52,877 nt of DNA from an uncultured Luminiphilus sp. (GTDB lineage: Bacteria; Pseudomonadota; Gammaproteobacteria; Pseudomonadales; Halieaceae), in contig CAJJBO010000011.1 of assembly GCA_905182485.1 (NCBI GenBank), positions 1-52,877 on the forward strand, in the 5' to 3' direction. Below the pieces are notes generated by a model that was given only the letters and a program-made list of their open reading frames with translations, did no database searches and was not told where the DNA came from. Position 1 is the first letter of the stretch. Each line of letters begins with the position of its first letter. Below, in pieces: positions 18,947-29,017 of the stretch. Both the position numbers and the translations under genes were made by a program.

Positions 18947-21753
18947 ATGAATATGGTTCAGCAGTTTGACCCCGCTCAACTCGATCTGTCGCAGGATTAT
19001 GGGACGCCTGCAATGGATTCACAGGTTGAGGTGACCGTCCACATCGATGGTATGCCGGTGACTGTGCCCGAGGGGACCTCCGTGATGCGTGCGGCTGCCA
19101 TCGCCGGCGCCAACATTCCTAAACTGTGTGCGACCGATAATGTCGAAGCGTTTGGCTCTTGCCGGTTGTGCTTGGTCGAGATTGAGGGCCGCAATGGATT
19201 TCCTGCATCATGTACAACCACGGTTGAAGCGGGAATGCAGGTCAACACCCAATCTGATGAAATAGGTAAGCTACGTCGGAATGTCATGGAGCTTTATATA
19301 TCGGATCATCCGCTGGATTGTCTTACGTGCCCGACTAACGGTGATTGTGAGCTGCAAGATACTGCAGGCGAAGTAGGTTTAAGGGCAGTACGTTATGGCT
19401 TTGAAGGAGCGAATCATCTAGCGGGCGCCAAAGATATCCAATCCCTATTTTACGTTTGATACCAGTAAATGCATCGTCTGTAGTCGATGCGTCCGTGCGT
19501 GTTCAGAGGTACAGGGTACGTTTGCACTCACGATTGCGGGGCGTGGATTTGGCTCGCGCGTTTCACCGAGTGAGCAACAACCGTTTTTAGAAAGCGAATG
19601 CGTGTCGTGTGGCGCCTGTGTTCAGGCGTGTCCAACCGATAGTTTGTTTGAAAAACGTGTTGCAGAAATTGGACAACCTGAACGAAGTGTTTTGACCACT
19701 TGTGCATACTGCGGCGTTGGATGTGGATTTAAAGCAGAAACTGCGGGGCGATGAGGTGGTGCGCATGGTGCCCGATAAGCAAGGCGGTGCCAACGCGGGT
19801 CACTCTTGTGTGAAAGGTCGTTTCGCGTGGGGATACGCACAGCATCAGGACCGCATTACGACGCCGATGGTCCGAGACAGCATCGATGAGCCATGGCGAG
19901 AAGTCAGTTGGGAGGAGGCGATTGGTTTTGCGGCCGATCGTTTTAATGCCATCAAGGCCAGTCATGGTGTGGATGCGATAGGCGGTATCACCTCTTCACG
20001 ATGCACCAACGAAGAAGTCTATGTTGTGCAGAAAATGGTCCGCGCCGCATTTGGCACGAACAATGTCGACACCTGCGCGCGCGTCTGTCACTCACCCACC
20101 GGTTATGGTCTTAAGCAGACCTTTGGCACCAGTGCTGGTACGCAAGACTTTGCATCGGTGCAGCACTCCGACGTGATGATGGTCATTGGTGCCAACCCCA
20201 CTGATGCGCACCCTGTCTTTGGTTCGCGCATGAAGCGTCGGCTTCGAGAAGGTGCAGATCTTATTGTGATTGATCCCCGCTCGATTGATCTTGTGCGGTC
20301 GCCTCACGTGAGTGCGGAGCATCATCTGCAGTTATTGCCGGGTACTAACGTGGCGGTCCTGAATGCTGTTGCCCACGTGGTCGCTAGCGAAGGGCTGATT
20401 GATGAGGCATTTGTTGCCGAGCGTTGTGATCGCTTATCGTTTAAAGCCTGGGAAGATTTTATCCGGCTGCCTGAGAACAGCCCAGAGACACTGGAGGCGG
20501 TGACCGGTGTTCCTGCAACCACCGTGCGAGCGGCAGCAAGAGCATTTGCAACGGCGGACAATGGCGCCATTTATTATGGGTTGGGCGTCACGGAGCATTC
20601 TCAAGGTTCAACGATGGTCATGGCCATGGCGAACTTGGCGATGGCGACCGGTAACATTGGCCGCCTCGGTGTGGGAGTGAATCCGCTCCGTGGCCAGAAT
20701 AACGTGCAGGGGGCCTGCGATATGGGATCTTTCCCCCACGAGTTTGTGGGCTATCGACATGTCTCTGACGATACCGTCCGCGAGCAGTTTTCACAGATTT
20801 GGGGTGTCACGCTGCGCGAAGACCCCGGTATGCGAATCCCCAATATGCTCGACTCGGCCGTCAGTGGGCGGTTTAAAGGGTTGTATATCCAAGGGGAAGA
20901 TATTGCGCAATCCGACCCCAATACGCAGCATGTCGCCGCTGCCTTGACGGCAATGGATTGCGTCATTGTGCAGGACCTCTTTTTGAACGAGACGGCGCAG
21001 TTTGCTCATGTGTTTTTGCCCGGCGCATCGTTTCTGGAAAAAGACGGCACCTTTACCAACGCGGAACGACGTATTAATCGTGTGCGACCCGTGATGACGT
21101 CTCGCACAGGACGGTCGGAGTGGGAGGCCACCTGCGCCCTGAGTGAAGCGATGGGGTACCCCATGCCTTACGAAAGCGCCGCCGAAATTATGGATGAGAT
21201 CGCCGAGCTAACCCCCACCTTTGCAGGCGTCTCCTTCGACCTGCTGGATAAATTAGGCAGCGTGCAATGGCCGTGTAATGATCAGGCGCCTACTGGGACG
21301 CCGATCATGCACAAAGACCGATTTGTTCGTGGCGAGGGGCAGTTTATGACGACCCCTTATGTCCCGACCGATGAACGATCGACCCGCAAGTTCCCGCTGT
21401 TGTTAACGACTGGTCGAATACTGAGCCAATACAACGTTGGTGCACAAACGCGCAGAACCGATAATGTCGTGTGGCATTCTGAGGATCTGCTCGATATTCA
21501 TGAGGCTGATGCAGAGGCCCGCGGTTTGAAAGACGGTGACTGGGTCGAGATCGCCAGTCGCGCTGGCGAGACGCGAATGCGTGTGCGCATTAGCGACGAT
21601 ATTCCCGCTGGCGTGGTGTACACCACTTTTCACCATCCGGTGAGTGGGACCAATGTGATTACCACGGATAACTCAGATTGGGCGACCAATTGTCCAGAAT
21701 ACAAAGTGACGGCGGTGCAAATTCGGCCTGTGTCTGAACCAGCGTTAGCGTGA
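18947..21753 (+). CDS. fdsA: NAD-dependent formate dehydrogenase alpha (catalytic) subunit, frameshifted
   Basis: The molybdenum-bis-MGD catalytic subunit oxidises formate to CO2. In order are a NuoG-like 2Fe-2S domain (FGSCRLCLVEIEG), a His/Cys 4Fe-4S site (DHPLDCLTCPTNGDC), two ferredoxin clusters (KCIVCSRC and ECVSCGACVQACP), CAYCGVGC, and the molybdopterin domains ending YTTFHHPVSGTN. The active-site ligand is Cys (TGT at 20086-20088, in CARVCHSPT), not selenocysteine. Two frameshifts break the gene. One is near 19437-19450, in the stretch before PYFTFD. The other is at the A-run 19738-19740, one surplus A. The overall length (about 935 codons) is normal, so these look like sequence errors. 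Confidence 0.95.
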
Positions 21754-21760
21754 ATCGGTG

Positions 21761-21964
21761 ATGGAGTATCATCAAGAACACTTGGTCAGAATGGCGAATC
21801 AAATTGCGGGTGGCGTGCCCACCCGTGAGGACGTGGCGGGGCAAGTGAGCCACCATATGCGGCAATTTTGGACTCCTGAAATGCTCAAAGAGCTCTCGAA
21901 CATCGTCACAAACAAGCCTGATTGCGTCGATGCAGAGGTGCATGCGGCGTTGGCAGCGCTTTGA
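21761..21964 (+). CDS. fdsD: NAD-dependent formate dehydrogenase delta subunit
   Basis: A 67-residue protein starting MEYHQEHLVRMANQIA, seven bases after fdsA. This opening, the central block VSHHMRQFWTPEM and the position at the end of the fds operon match FdsD. FdsD assists insertion or stability of the cofactor in FdsA-type formate dehydrogenases. A GTG one codon earlier (21758) is an alternative start. It closes the operon; 211 gene-free bases follow. Confidence 0.88.
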   Translation: MEYHQEHLVRMANQIAGGVPTREDVAGQVSHHMRQFWTPEMLKELSNIVTNKPDCVDAEVHAALAAL

Positions 21965-22175
21965 GGTAAAAAGTGCAGTGAGGGTGGCGCTTTTGGTCAT
22001 CTGAGTGTCGGATTTGAGATAGCGCCATCGGCAAAGAAAGCGTGCAATGCCCAGCAGTACTGATGGAGGACGGAACGCCTTCAGTACGCCAAACAATCAG
22101 GCAACAATAACGGCCTGCGTGATCTGCAAAGACCACTTGAGTCGGACAGCATCAGTACACCGTGTAGGAGATCTT

Positions 22176-23390
22176 ATGGCAGCTTTACCCGAAAAAGCGC
22201 GAGTCGTGATCATTGGTCAAGGGGGCATTGTCGGTGCCTCGGTGGCCCATCACTTGGTCGAGGCCGGTTGGGATGACATCGTCGGGCTAGAAAAGTCTGC
22301 GATACCGACGGACATCGGTTCAACCTCCCACGCTTCTGATTTCTGTTACATGACCTCGCACGACAAGTTAACGGTGTTTACCAGCACCTACAGTCGTGAG
22401 TTTTACAAGTCTCGGGGTAATTTTATCGAGATCGGCGGTATGGAAGTCGCGCGCAAAGGTGACGATGCCCAGGTGCAAGAGCTGTTGCGCAAAGTGGCAT
22501 CTGGTAAAGCCTTCGGCACCAATGCGCATATGATCACCGCAGCCGAAGCCAAAGAACGCTTTCCATTATTGGAAGAAGATACGATCGAGTGTGCCATGTG
22601 GGACCCCGACGCGGGCCTCGTCACACCTCGATCGCAAAGTGTTGCAGGTGATCTTGTGGATGAGGCTGTCGCGGCCGGCAAGTTGACTGTCTTCCCCTAC
22701 ACCTCAGCCGAAGAGATCATTGTCGAGAACGGTCGAGCAGTCGGGGTTAAAACCGCAAAAGGCACCATCATGGCGGACTATGTCGTGCTGTGTGCTGGCA
22801 TTTGGGGTTCACTGGTGTCAGAGACCGCAAAGGTAAAGTTGCCGTTAATGCCGGTAGAGCACCCGCTGCTATTTTTCGGCCCCTGGGATGCCCTTGAGGG
22901 TACTGGCAAAGATATTGTTTACCCGTTGTTTCGCGATCAAGGTAACTCCGCTTACGTGCGCGATACCGGCGACCCCACCACACCAGAGGGTGGGCTTTTA
23001 GAGTGGGGTTATTACGAGCCTTTTGAGCCTCGCATTGTAGAGGCCAGCGCCATTTCGGAGCCCGAAGACGCTCGAATGTCCCCCTCCATGAATGATTTGA
23101 CGCTGGATCAAGTGATCGAGGCCTTCGAGCGTTCTGTTGAGCTCACGCCAGTGCTGGCGGATCTGCCTTGGGAAGAGCGCCGCTCGTTTAATGGTTTGCT
23201 CTCAGTCACGACGGACGGCGGATCGATTATCGGTGAGGCGCCTGACGTGCGAGGCCTGTGGTTGTGCGAGGCCGTGTGGGTAAAAGATGGCCCCGGCGCC
23301 GGTAAATTACTGGCCGATTGGATGACCAAAGGCCGTACTGAAATGGATCCACATGGTGTTGATCCGCTCGCCATTACCCCGTGCAGCTGA
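22176..23390 (+). CDS. Dimethylglycine dehydrogenase-like enzyme, FAD (DAO) part
   Basis: This is the N-terminal half of a DAO-GcvT demethylase. ATG at 22176 follows TAGGAG. VVIIGQGGIVGASVAHHLVEAG at the start is the GxGGxxG dinucleotide fold for FAD. GSTSHASDFCYMTSH follows, and the domain ends GLWLCEAVWVKDGPGAGKLLADW. Such enzymes oxidise an N-methyl group and hand it to THF as methylene-THF. The stop (23388-23390) lies inside a 10-base overlap with the GcvT part. Related proteins are a single chain, and inserting one C at 23384-23385 would restore continuous PCQLTDDF, so I think this is one gene with a one-base deletion. It differs from the other two DAO-GcvT proteins in this window. Confidence 0.85.
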   Translation: MAALPEKARVVIIGQGGIVGASVAHHLVEAGWDDIVGLEKSAIPTDIGSTSHASDFCYMTSHDKLTVFTSTYSREFYKSRGNFIEIGGMEVARKGDDAQVQELLRKVASGKAFGTNAHMITAAEAKERFPLLEEDTIECAMWDPDAGLVTPRSQSVAGDLVDEAVAAGKLTVFPYTSAEEIIVENGRAVGVKTAKGTIMADYVVLCAGIWGSLVSETAKVKLPLMPVEHPLLFFGPWDALEGTGKDIVYPLFRDQGNSAYVRDTGDPTTPEGGLLEWGYYEPFEPRIVEASAISEPEDARMSPSMNDLTLDQVIEAFERSVELTPVLADLPWEERRSFNGLLSVTTDGGSIIGEAPDVRGLWLCEAVWVKDGPGAGKLLADWMTKGRTEMDPHGVDPLAITPCS

Positions 23391-24745
23391 CCGATGACTT
23401 TATTCGTGACCGCAGTTATGAAGTGGCGCAAAAGATCTATACGCCAGCGGTCCACCCGCGAGAGCCTTATGCGTCGTCGCGGCAAATGCGCACCAGCCCG
23501 TTTTATGAGCGCGAAGTGGCGCTGGGTGGATACTTTATGGAGGTGGCCGGCTGGGAGCGGGCTTACGGCTACGCTGCCAATGAAGCCACGCTGCTCCCGA
23601 CCTACCGCGATCGCGTGCCGACGCGCGCTGCAGAGTGGGATAACCGACACTTTTGGGAAGTCTCCAATGCGGAGCACTTGGCCCTGAGTGACGGTGTGGG
23701 CATGATCAACTTGTCTCACTTCGCCATTTTCGATGTGGTGGGTGCCGATGCTGAGGCCCTGCTAGAGTTCTGCTCGGTAGCCAAAGTCGGCACCGATACC
23801 CCGATTGGCAAGGGCGTTTACACTCACTTTCTTGATCAAACCGGCGGTATCCACTCCGACCTGACGATTATCCGTCTTACCGAGGACAGCTTCCGGGTCA
23901 TTTGTGGCGGTGATACGGGGCATCGGGATTATGTGTGGATGAAGCGCATGAGCGACAAGCTCGCGCTGAATGATGTGGCGTTTGTTGACCAAACCGAGCA
24001 GATTGCCACGCTGGGTCTGTGGGGCCCTGAGGCCCGTGCCACGTTGCAAAAGCTTATGGACGACCCCGAGAGCGTCTCGCATGAAACGTTTCCGTATGCC
24101 ACAGCAAAGGAAATCAACGTTCAGGGCGTGACGGTTTGGGCTTTCCGTATCTCTTATGTCGGTGAGCAGGGCTGGGAACTTTACTTCCCCTTTAGCGAAG
24201 GACTTGGCTTATGGGACGCGCTCTTTGCATTAGACGTCACGCCGGTCGGTATTGAAACTTACGCCAATAGCCGGCGCTTGGAGAAGAGTTTACGGCTACA
24301 AAACGATGATTTAGAGACCGATTACAACTTATACGAAGCGGGATTATCGCGTCCCAAAGTCAAAGCCGCAGACTTCCATGGCAAAGACGCCTACTCGGCG
24401 CAGCGTGAGTTACCCAAGCAGGCGGCCTACCTGTGTACGTTTGTGTTGGAGGACACGACCGACGAAAACGGCGTGGTCCGTTATCCGGTGGGACACTGGC
24501 CATTGCTCGACCCAGAGACCCAAGCAGTGATCATTGATACCCATGGACGTCGTTCTTACACCACAAGTGTCGCTTTTGGACCGTCTTTAGGCCAGAATAT
24601 CGCGATGGGGTACCTTCCCACTGATCGTGCTGTCGAGGGCGAGCGGGTGCTGATGGAGTATTTTGGCTGCTTTTTTCCCGCCAAAATCGTCTCCGTCGGC
24701 TATCGAGCGCTGCTCGACCCTGCCAACGAACGCGTCAGGAGCTGA
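23381..24745 (+). CDS. Dimethylglycine dehydrogenase-like enzyme, GcvT (folate) part
   Basis: A 454-residue frame with a nominal GTG start at 23381. It begins with the FAO_M-type linker (VAQKIYTPAVHPREPY) and then an aminomethyltransferase fold: HFWEVSNAEHLALSDGVGMINLSHFA, RISYVGEQGWELYFP, ETYANSRRLEKSLR and a C-terminal barrel ending VGYRALLDPANERVRS. GcvT-like domains bind THF and capture the one-carbon unit as methylene-THF. It is most likely the second half of the gene starting at 22176, broken by a one-base indel. A genuine two-subunit arrangement with overlapping genes remains possible. It lies between the formate dehydrogenase operon and a GbdR-like regulator. Confidence 0.88.
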   Translation: MQLTDDFIRDRSYEVAQKIYTPAVHPREPYASSRQMRTSPFYEREVALGGYFMEVAGWERAYGYAANEATLLPTYRDRVPTRAAEWDNRHFWEVSNAEHLALSDGVGMINLSHFAIFDVVGADAEALLEFCSVAKVGTDTPIGKGVYTHFLDQTGGIHSDLTIIRLTEDSFRVICGGDTGHRDYVWMKRMSDKLALNDVAFVDQTEQIATLGLWGPEARATLQKLMDDPESVSHETFPYATAKEINVQGVTVWAFRISYVGEQGWELYFPFSEGLGLWDALFALDVTPVGIETYANSRRLEKSLRLQNDDLETDYNLYEAGLSRPKVKAADFHGKDAYSAQRELPKQAAYLCTFVLEDTTDENGVVRYPVGHWPLLDPETQAVIIDTHGRRSYTTSVAFGPSLGQNIAMGYLPTDRAVEGERVLMEYFGCFFPAKIVSVGYRALLDPANERVRS

Positions 24746-24778
24746 GATGCCGGTTATCGCTTAACCTGGAGAGACGGC

Positions 24779-25810
24779 ATGGAGCACTGCGCGGACCTTT
24801 AACGCTCCTCCCAAGCGCGTGGGCTTTTTGTTGATGGATCAATTCACGTTGATCTCACTCTCCAGTGCGATCGACCCGGTACCGCCTTGCCAATTTGCTC
24901 TCGGACACCGCCCTCTATAGCTGGCATCTGATTGGCTCGGGAGAGCGCGATCAGGCGAGCAGTGACGGGATTCGCGTGAGCCTCGACTACACCTTATCTG
25001 ATGAAGTGGCTCTCGACTTAGTGATCGTCGTGGGCGGGATTGATATTGAACAGAGTGTGCAGCGAGTCCGACTTGGCCTGGCTGCGCAAGCAGGCGCAGA
25101 AGGGCGTGCAGCTCGGTGCGCTCTGCACTGGGTCGTACGTGCTGGCCAGCGCGGGGCTACTCAACGGCTACCAATGCAGCGCCCACTGGGATTGCTTAAC
25201 GCTACTCACCGAACAGTTTCCTGCCATCGATTTCAACTCCCACTCTGTACACCATTGATCGCGATCGGCTGACCTGCACCGGGGGCACTGTGCCCTCTGC
25301 ACATGATGCTGGCGATGATCGCCAAGCGGCATCCTCAGTCGCTGGTCGACGGCGTCGCCGACATGCTGGTCTGTGAACGGCATCGGTCAGACGCTGAGAT
25401 GCAGGTCATTCCGATGTGGTCGAGAAAGGCGGACATGCAGCCCAAGCTCAAAGAGGTGTTGCAGTTGATGGAGGCCAACCTTGAGGAGCCTATTACCCTG
25501 CAAGAGCTGGCGGATTATGTCAGTCTGTCTCGGCGGCAATTAGAAAGGCTCTTTTTAAGGCATCTGCACAGCACGCCCTTCGCGATACTACTTAAAATTA
25601 CGGCTCGATCGGGCGCGACGTCTGCTCAAGCAAACGTCTCGTTCAATTGTCGAAATCACGTCGATGTGTGGATTTGTGTCCACCACCCACTTCAGTCGTT
25701 GTTATCGGAAATACATGGGGGTATCCCCTAAGAGCGATCGCATTCAGGGGGAGACGCAGCTTTTCAAGATCTTCGAATCAGAACTGCCACTGAAGAAGCA
25801 GAGCTATTGA
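24779..25810 (+). pseudogene. GlxA/GbdR-type AraC family regulator, multiply frameshifted
   Basis: The pieces in different frames spell a full GlxA-like regulator. An N-terminal DJ-1/GATase1-like domain is PPKRVGFLLMDQFTLISLSSAIDP, VVGGIDIEQSV, LGALCTGSYVLASAGLLNG and DRDRLTCTGGTVPSA. A C-terminal AraC domain is QELADYVSLSRRQLERLF, then IVEITSMCGFVSTTHFSRCYRKYMG. It ends LPLKKQSY at 25808-25810. Frame changes fall near 24880, 25065, 25250, 25285 and 25600, and probably one more near the start. The best start is ATG 24779 after GGAGAG. GbdR, the Pseudomonas activator of glycine betaine/dimethylglycine catabolism, belongs to this architecture, which fits the adjacent demethylase. Whether it is truly broken or poorly sequenced cannot be decided here. 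Confidence 0.8.
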
Positions 25811-25833
25811 ATTAGCGCTGACCGTCACCGACG

Positions 25834-26286
25834 TTATCGCCTCGCGAGCGGTGGTGTCTCGCTCAGAGTAGAGCGTGCTTTCAGCGTCTGTTTCGGTAGG
25901 CTAACGCCTGCTTCCACCTGAACCCACGGCAAAGCGGATTGGCACCAAATTTGAAACTGCGGTGCTAACGCGTGCTTTTGCCGACATCCGCCAAGTCTCA
26001 GAGAGAGCGGGCCAGTGCCATCGGTATTGCTGGTGTGAAGCATGGTTGCGCAGCGTCCGCAGAAGCTCATGGCTCGTGCTTGACCGCTCTCTGCTGTTTT
26101 AATGTAGTCACTGAGCGTGCCGCTGGTTAGGACGAACTGGTTGCGGTCGACGCGCGCCGAGAATTGGAATGCAGAGGCGCCCACTGTTTGGCAATCGCTG
26201 CAATGGCAGACGACGATAAGCTGAGTGTCCACTGTGGCTTCCCACGTCACGTCGCCACATAAGCAGGCGCCATCGACCTGCATCAT
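25834..26286 (-). CDS. GFA/CENP-V fold zinc protein
   Basis: A roughly 150-residue protein with the paired zinc sites of the GFA family: GACLCGDVTW near the N terminus, CHCSDCQ about 25 residues later, and FCGRCATML in the middle. The founding member is glutathione-dependent formaldehyde-activating enzyme Gfa, but most family members are of unknown role. With demethylation genes nearby, formaldehyde handling is possible but unproven. ATG at 26286 (or 26283) is chosen; it begins 17 bases after the stop of the LLM-type oxidoreductase gene on the same strand, suggesting co-transcription. Confidence 0.82.
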   Translation of the reverse strand: MMQVDGACLCGDVTWEATVDTQLIVVCHCSDCQTVGASAFQFSARVDRNQFVLTSGTLSDYIKTAESGQARAMSFCGRCATMLHTSNTDGTGPLSLRLGGCRQKHALAPQFQIWCQSALPWVQVEAGVSLPKQTLKARSTLSETPPLARR

Positions 26287-26303
26287 TGAGTCCACCAAGC
26301 GCG

Positions 26304-27337
26304 TTACAGCATTTCGTTTGCGAACAGTTCCAGTACCTCTGGGTCCTGCACGCCGAGTAACATACTGCCCACTTCGCCCCGCTTGCCAGCCTCTTTCCAG
26401 ACCTGCAAGCGTTCAATAATACGCCCGCGAGGACCGATGAGTGAGACATCATCCAGCAAAGCATTAGGCACTTTGGCCTCGGCTTCTTGCTTCTTGCAGA
26501 TGGGGGACAGCAAAGTGATCGTCAGCGGCGTCGGAGCCAAGTCGGGTGCTTACTCGTGATAAAAGTTTTTATTCTTGGCCCCCATACCGCCAATATAGAG
26601 TGCTAACCAAGGGCGCAAGGCGTCGTAGGCGGCGTCAAGGTCATCGTTCATCGCCACTGTGACAAAGGGCGCAATATCGAAGTCCTTAAGACTCTTACCA
26701 TTGCCTGCTTTGGCAAACCCTTCTTCGATCGAGTCACCGATAACGGAGTATTTTGTGGGGTCCATCCACACCGGAAAAACGCCGTCACCGACTTCTCCGG
26801 CGCAGCGTAATCCGGCGGGCGTGATTGACGCGGTGTCTAATGAGACGTCCGTAATAGCGCTAAAATCGACTTGAGTGGCTTACCAAGTCCAGTGGTCCCC
26901 TCTCCGGTATTGGGCAGCTGGTACATTTTGCCATCGAGTTCAACCGGTCCCTCCCGCTTAAAAATCTTCCGCATGATCTGAATATATTCTTTCGTTCGGG
27001 TAACCGGTTTGCCATAGGGCACGCCATGCCACCCTTCGACGACTTGCGGCCCTGAGGCCCCTAAGCCGACAATAAATCTTCCGCCAGACAGTTGATCAAG
27101 TGACATGGCTGTCATGGCGCACATGGCTGGCGTCCTTGCGGGCATTTGCATGATGGCGGTACCCACCCGGATTTTGCTCGTGTTGGCGAGCACCCAGCTG
27201 GCAGAGGTCACCGCATCGTTGCCATAGGCTTCTGCGGTCCACACGGAGTCATAGCCCATGGTCTCGGCTGTTTTAATCAGGTCCAGTGGAATATGAATCT
27301 GTTTACCTGAGTAGCCGAGAAGAAATCCGAGTTTCAT
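26304..27337 (-). CDS. LLM-class (F420/luciferase-like) oxidoreductase, frameshifted
   Basis: The N-terminal part (ATG at 27337, [11 protein letters not shown]) runs through [29 protein letters not shown] and [15 protein letters not shown], typical of the bacterial luciferase-like barrel in F420-dependent LLM oxidoreductases. The continuation lies in a second frame ([19 protein letters not shown]... to [13 protein letters not shown]) and a third (to the stop at 26304-26306). Indels therefore lie near 26870 and 26548. The total of about 345 codons equals the family length. The substrate is unknown. It follows the Rieske oxygenase gene on the same strand after 73 bases. Confidence 0.85.
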
Positions 27338-27410
27338 AGCAGTGTGCTCCGTGGAGTGATGTGATGAACCATACGCAGTAATGAGCACATCAGTTTACGG
27401 GGGAATGCGC

Positions 27411-28843
27411 TCAGACCCAAATGCAACGGGTCAACCCTCGCGGCTGCCTGGGTGAGGTGGCTTGCGCCAGATAGTGATCGAGGGTCAGGTGAAAGCGTCG
27501 AATGCGTGCCTCCTGATAATTCCCTAGGGTAATGCCCTTGCGACTGCTCTTGAGGCCTTGTTGCTGTAACTGCAGGTTGCTGGTGTCCTGGTCATAGACC
27601 GCGCCGAGCCAAGCGAGCTCATCCACTTCCGTGTAAGACTGTTCGACTTCGAGGTACACGGGATCGGGCGGGTCGGGATGCGTCGCGCCCTCTGCTAGTG
27701 GTTCCAGCATGAGTATCTCGAATAGGCAGCGATCCACGTCGTCATCGAGGGGCCTAAAGCGATAGGCCATGGAGATCAGTATTCCGGGAAAGAAGAAGGC
27801 GTTGGGGAAGACGTGGTACTCGATAGAGTCGAGCATCTCGCTATCGGAGGCGGCGGAGAAATCCACGTTGAGCTGTGCGCCGAGCGCTTCGCGCAGCTGC
27901 TGAGCGCCAACCGGCGCGCGCCGTTTCACCCTGGGCCAGTGTCCTCTGCGCCACGGTCAGGTCCGTCCGAGTTCCTGCTCGGTGAGCGGCGGCATCGCGA
28001 GCGCCACTGGCCTCCCCGAGCCGCTCGCCCGCCCGTGCCTCGGCGAGCCGAGTAGTGGCCAAGACTGTGAATGAAGCGGCTTACATGAGGCCCAAAAATA
28101 TCGTACTGGGCATTGGCCCCCGTGGGCGCATCGTGGGTCGTAAAGTTGTGATACGCCTCCATGAATGCCTCTTGCGCGGCCTTCCAGTTGCAGGCAATGC
28201 TTTTTGTACATGGAGCCGAATGCGACGATGACTCAGCGGAAAATGCGAAAAATGCTCGGGCATCACGTCCAGCTGTTCACGCAGCGGTTTAGCATCGATA
28301 TCAAAATTGACGAAGATAAAACCTTGCCAGGTGTCACACCTGACGGACTGAAGCGAATGGGTTGCTTCGCAAACATGCGGAAAATCCCAGTGTCCTGGCA
28401 CATCTTTGAGGGTGCCATCAAGGTCGTAAGACCATCCGTGGAACGGACAGTGAAAGCCCTGTCCGGAGCCAGGCCCCTCTTCGCTTAGAAGCCGGGTCCC
28501 GCGGTGGGTACAGCTGTTGATAAAAGCTTTGATCTCGCCGACCGCGACTCGCGTGATAATGACGGAGTAAGGCCCGATATCGTAGACGTAGTGATCCCCG
28601 ACCGCGGGGATGTGTTCCTCACGGCAGGCCCACTGCCAGCAGCGCGACCACATACCGGACATTTCCTGCTGGAAAAAATCATCGGCAGGTGTAGCGGTGT
28701 GTGGGCAGGTCTGCATCGCCGAGGAATTCGTAGGCTTGGGTCCTGAGTGGTGCGGGAGCCGGGCGGGCATCGGACGCCAATACGTCGGCGATCGACGTAC
28801 CGAGGGCCCGGGCACTGCCGGGTGATTGCGCGTTATCTGCCAT
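27411..28843 (-). pseudogene. Rieske ring-hydroxylating-type oxygenase alpha subunit, frameshifted
   Basis: Starting MADNAQSPGSARALG at 28843, the gene gives a Rieske domain with CTHRGTRLL and, 17 residues on, CPFHGWSYDLDG (the C-x-H/C-x2-H 2Fe-2S ligands). A catalytic segment FMEAYHNFTTHDAP should hold part of the mononuclear iron site. A C-terminal domain ends RCIWV at 27411. At least four frame changes occur (about 28680, 28200, 28050 and 27930). The full length is about 478 codons, as expected. Rieske monooxygenases of this type include enzymes that N- or O-demethylate as well as hydroxylate, so a demethylase role is possible but not shown. Divergent from a SnoaL-like gene. Confidence 0.82.
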
Positions 28844-29017
28844 AGTGTTGAGGGTACCTGCTGGGCAGTCGTCATCTTGATCAGGTCATCAGTATGCGCA
28901 GAGCGATAGAGAACGACAAGCCAAACACCGTGGGGTTGCCACAGTGGTTGATCTGCGCATGAATGTGGATGACGATGCACCATGGCATCCGATTAAACTC
29001 ATAAAGAGGCTTCATCA

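Noticed and set aside
19702-20088. Selenocysteine in the formate dehydrogenase alpha subunit
   Set aside because: The in-frame TGA near 19751 arises after a surplus A at 19738-19740; similarity continues in another frame. The catalytic residue codon at 20086 is TGT (Cys).
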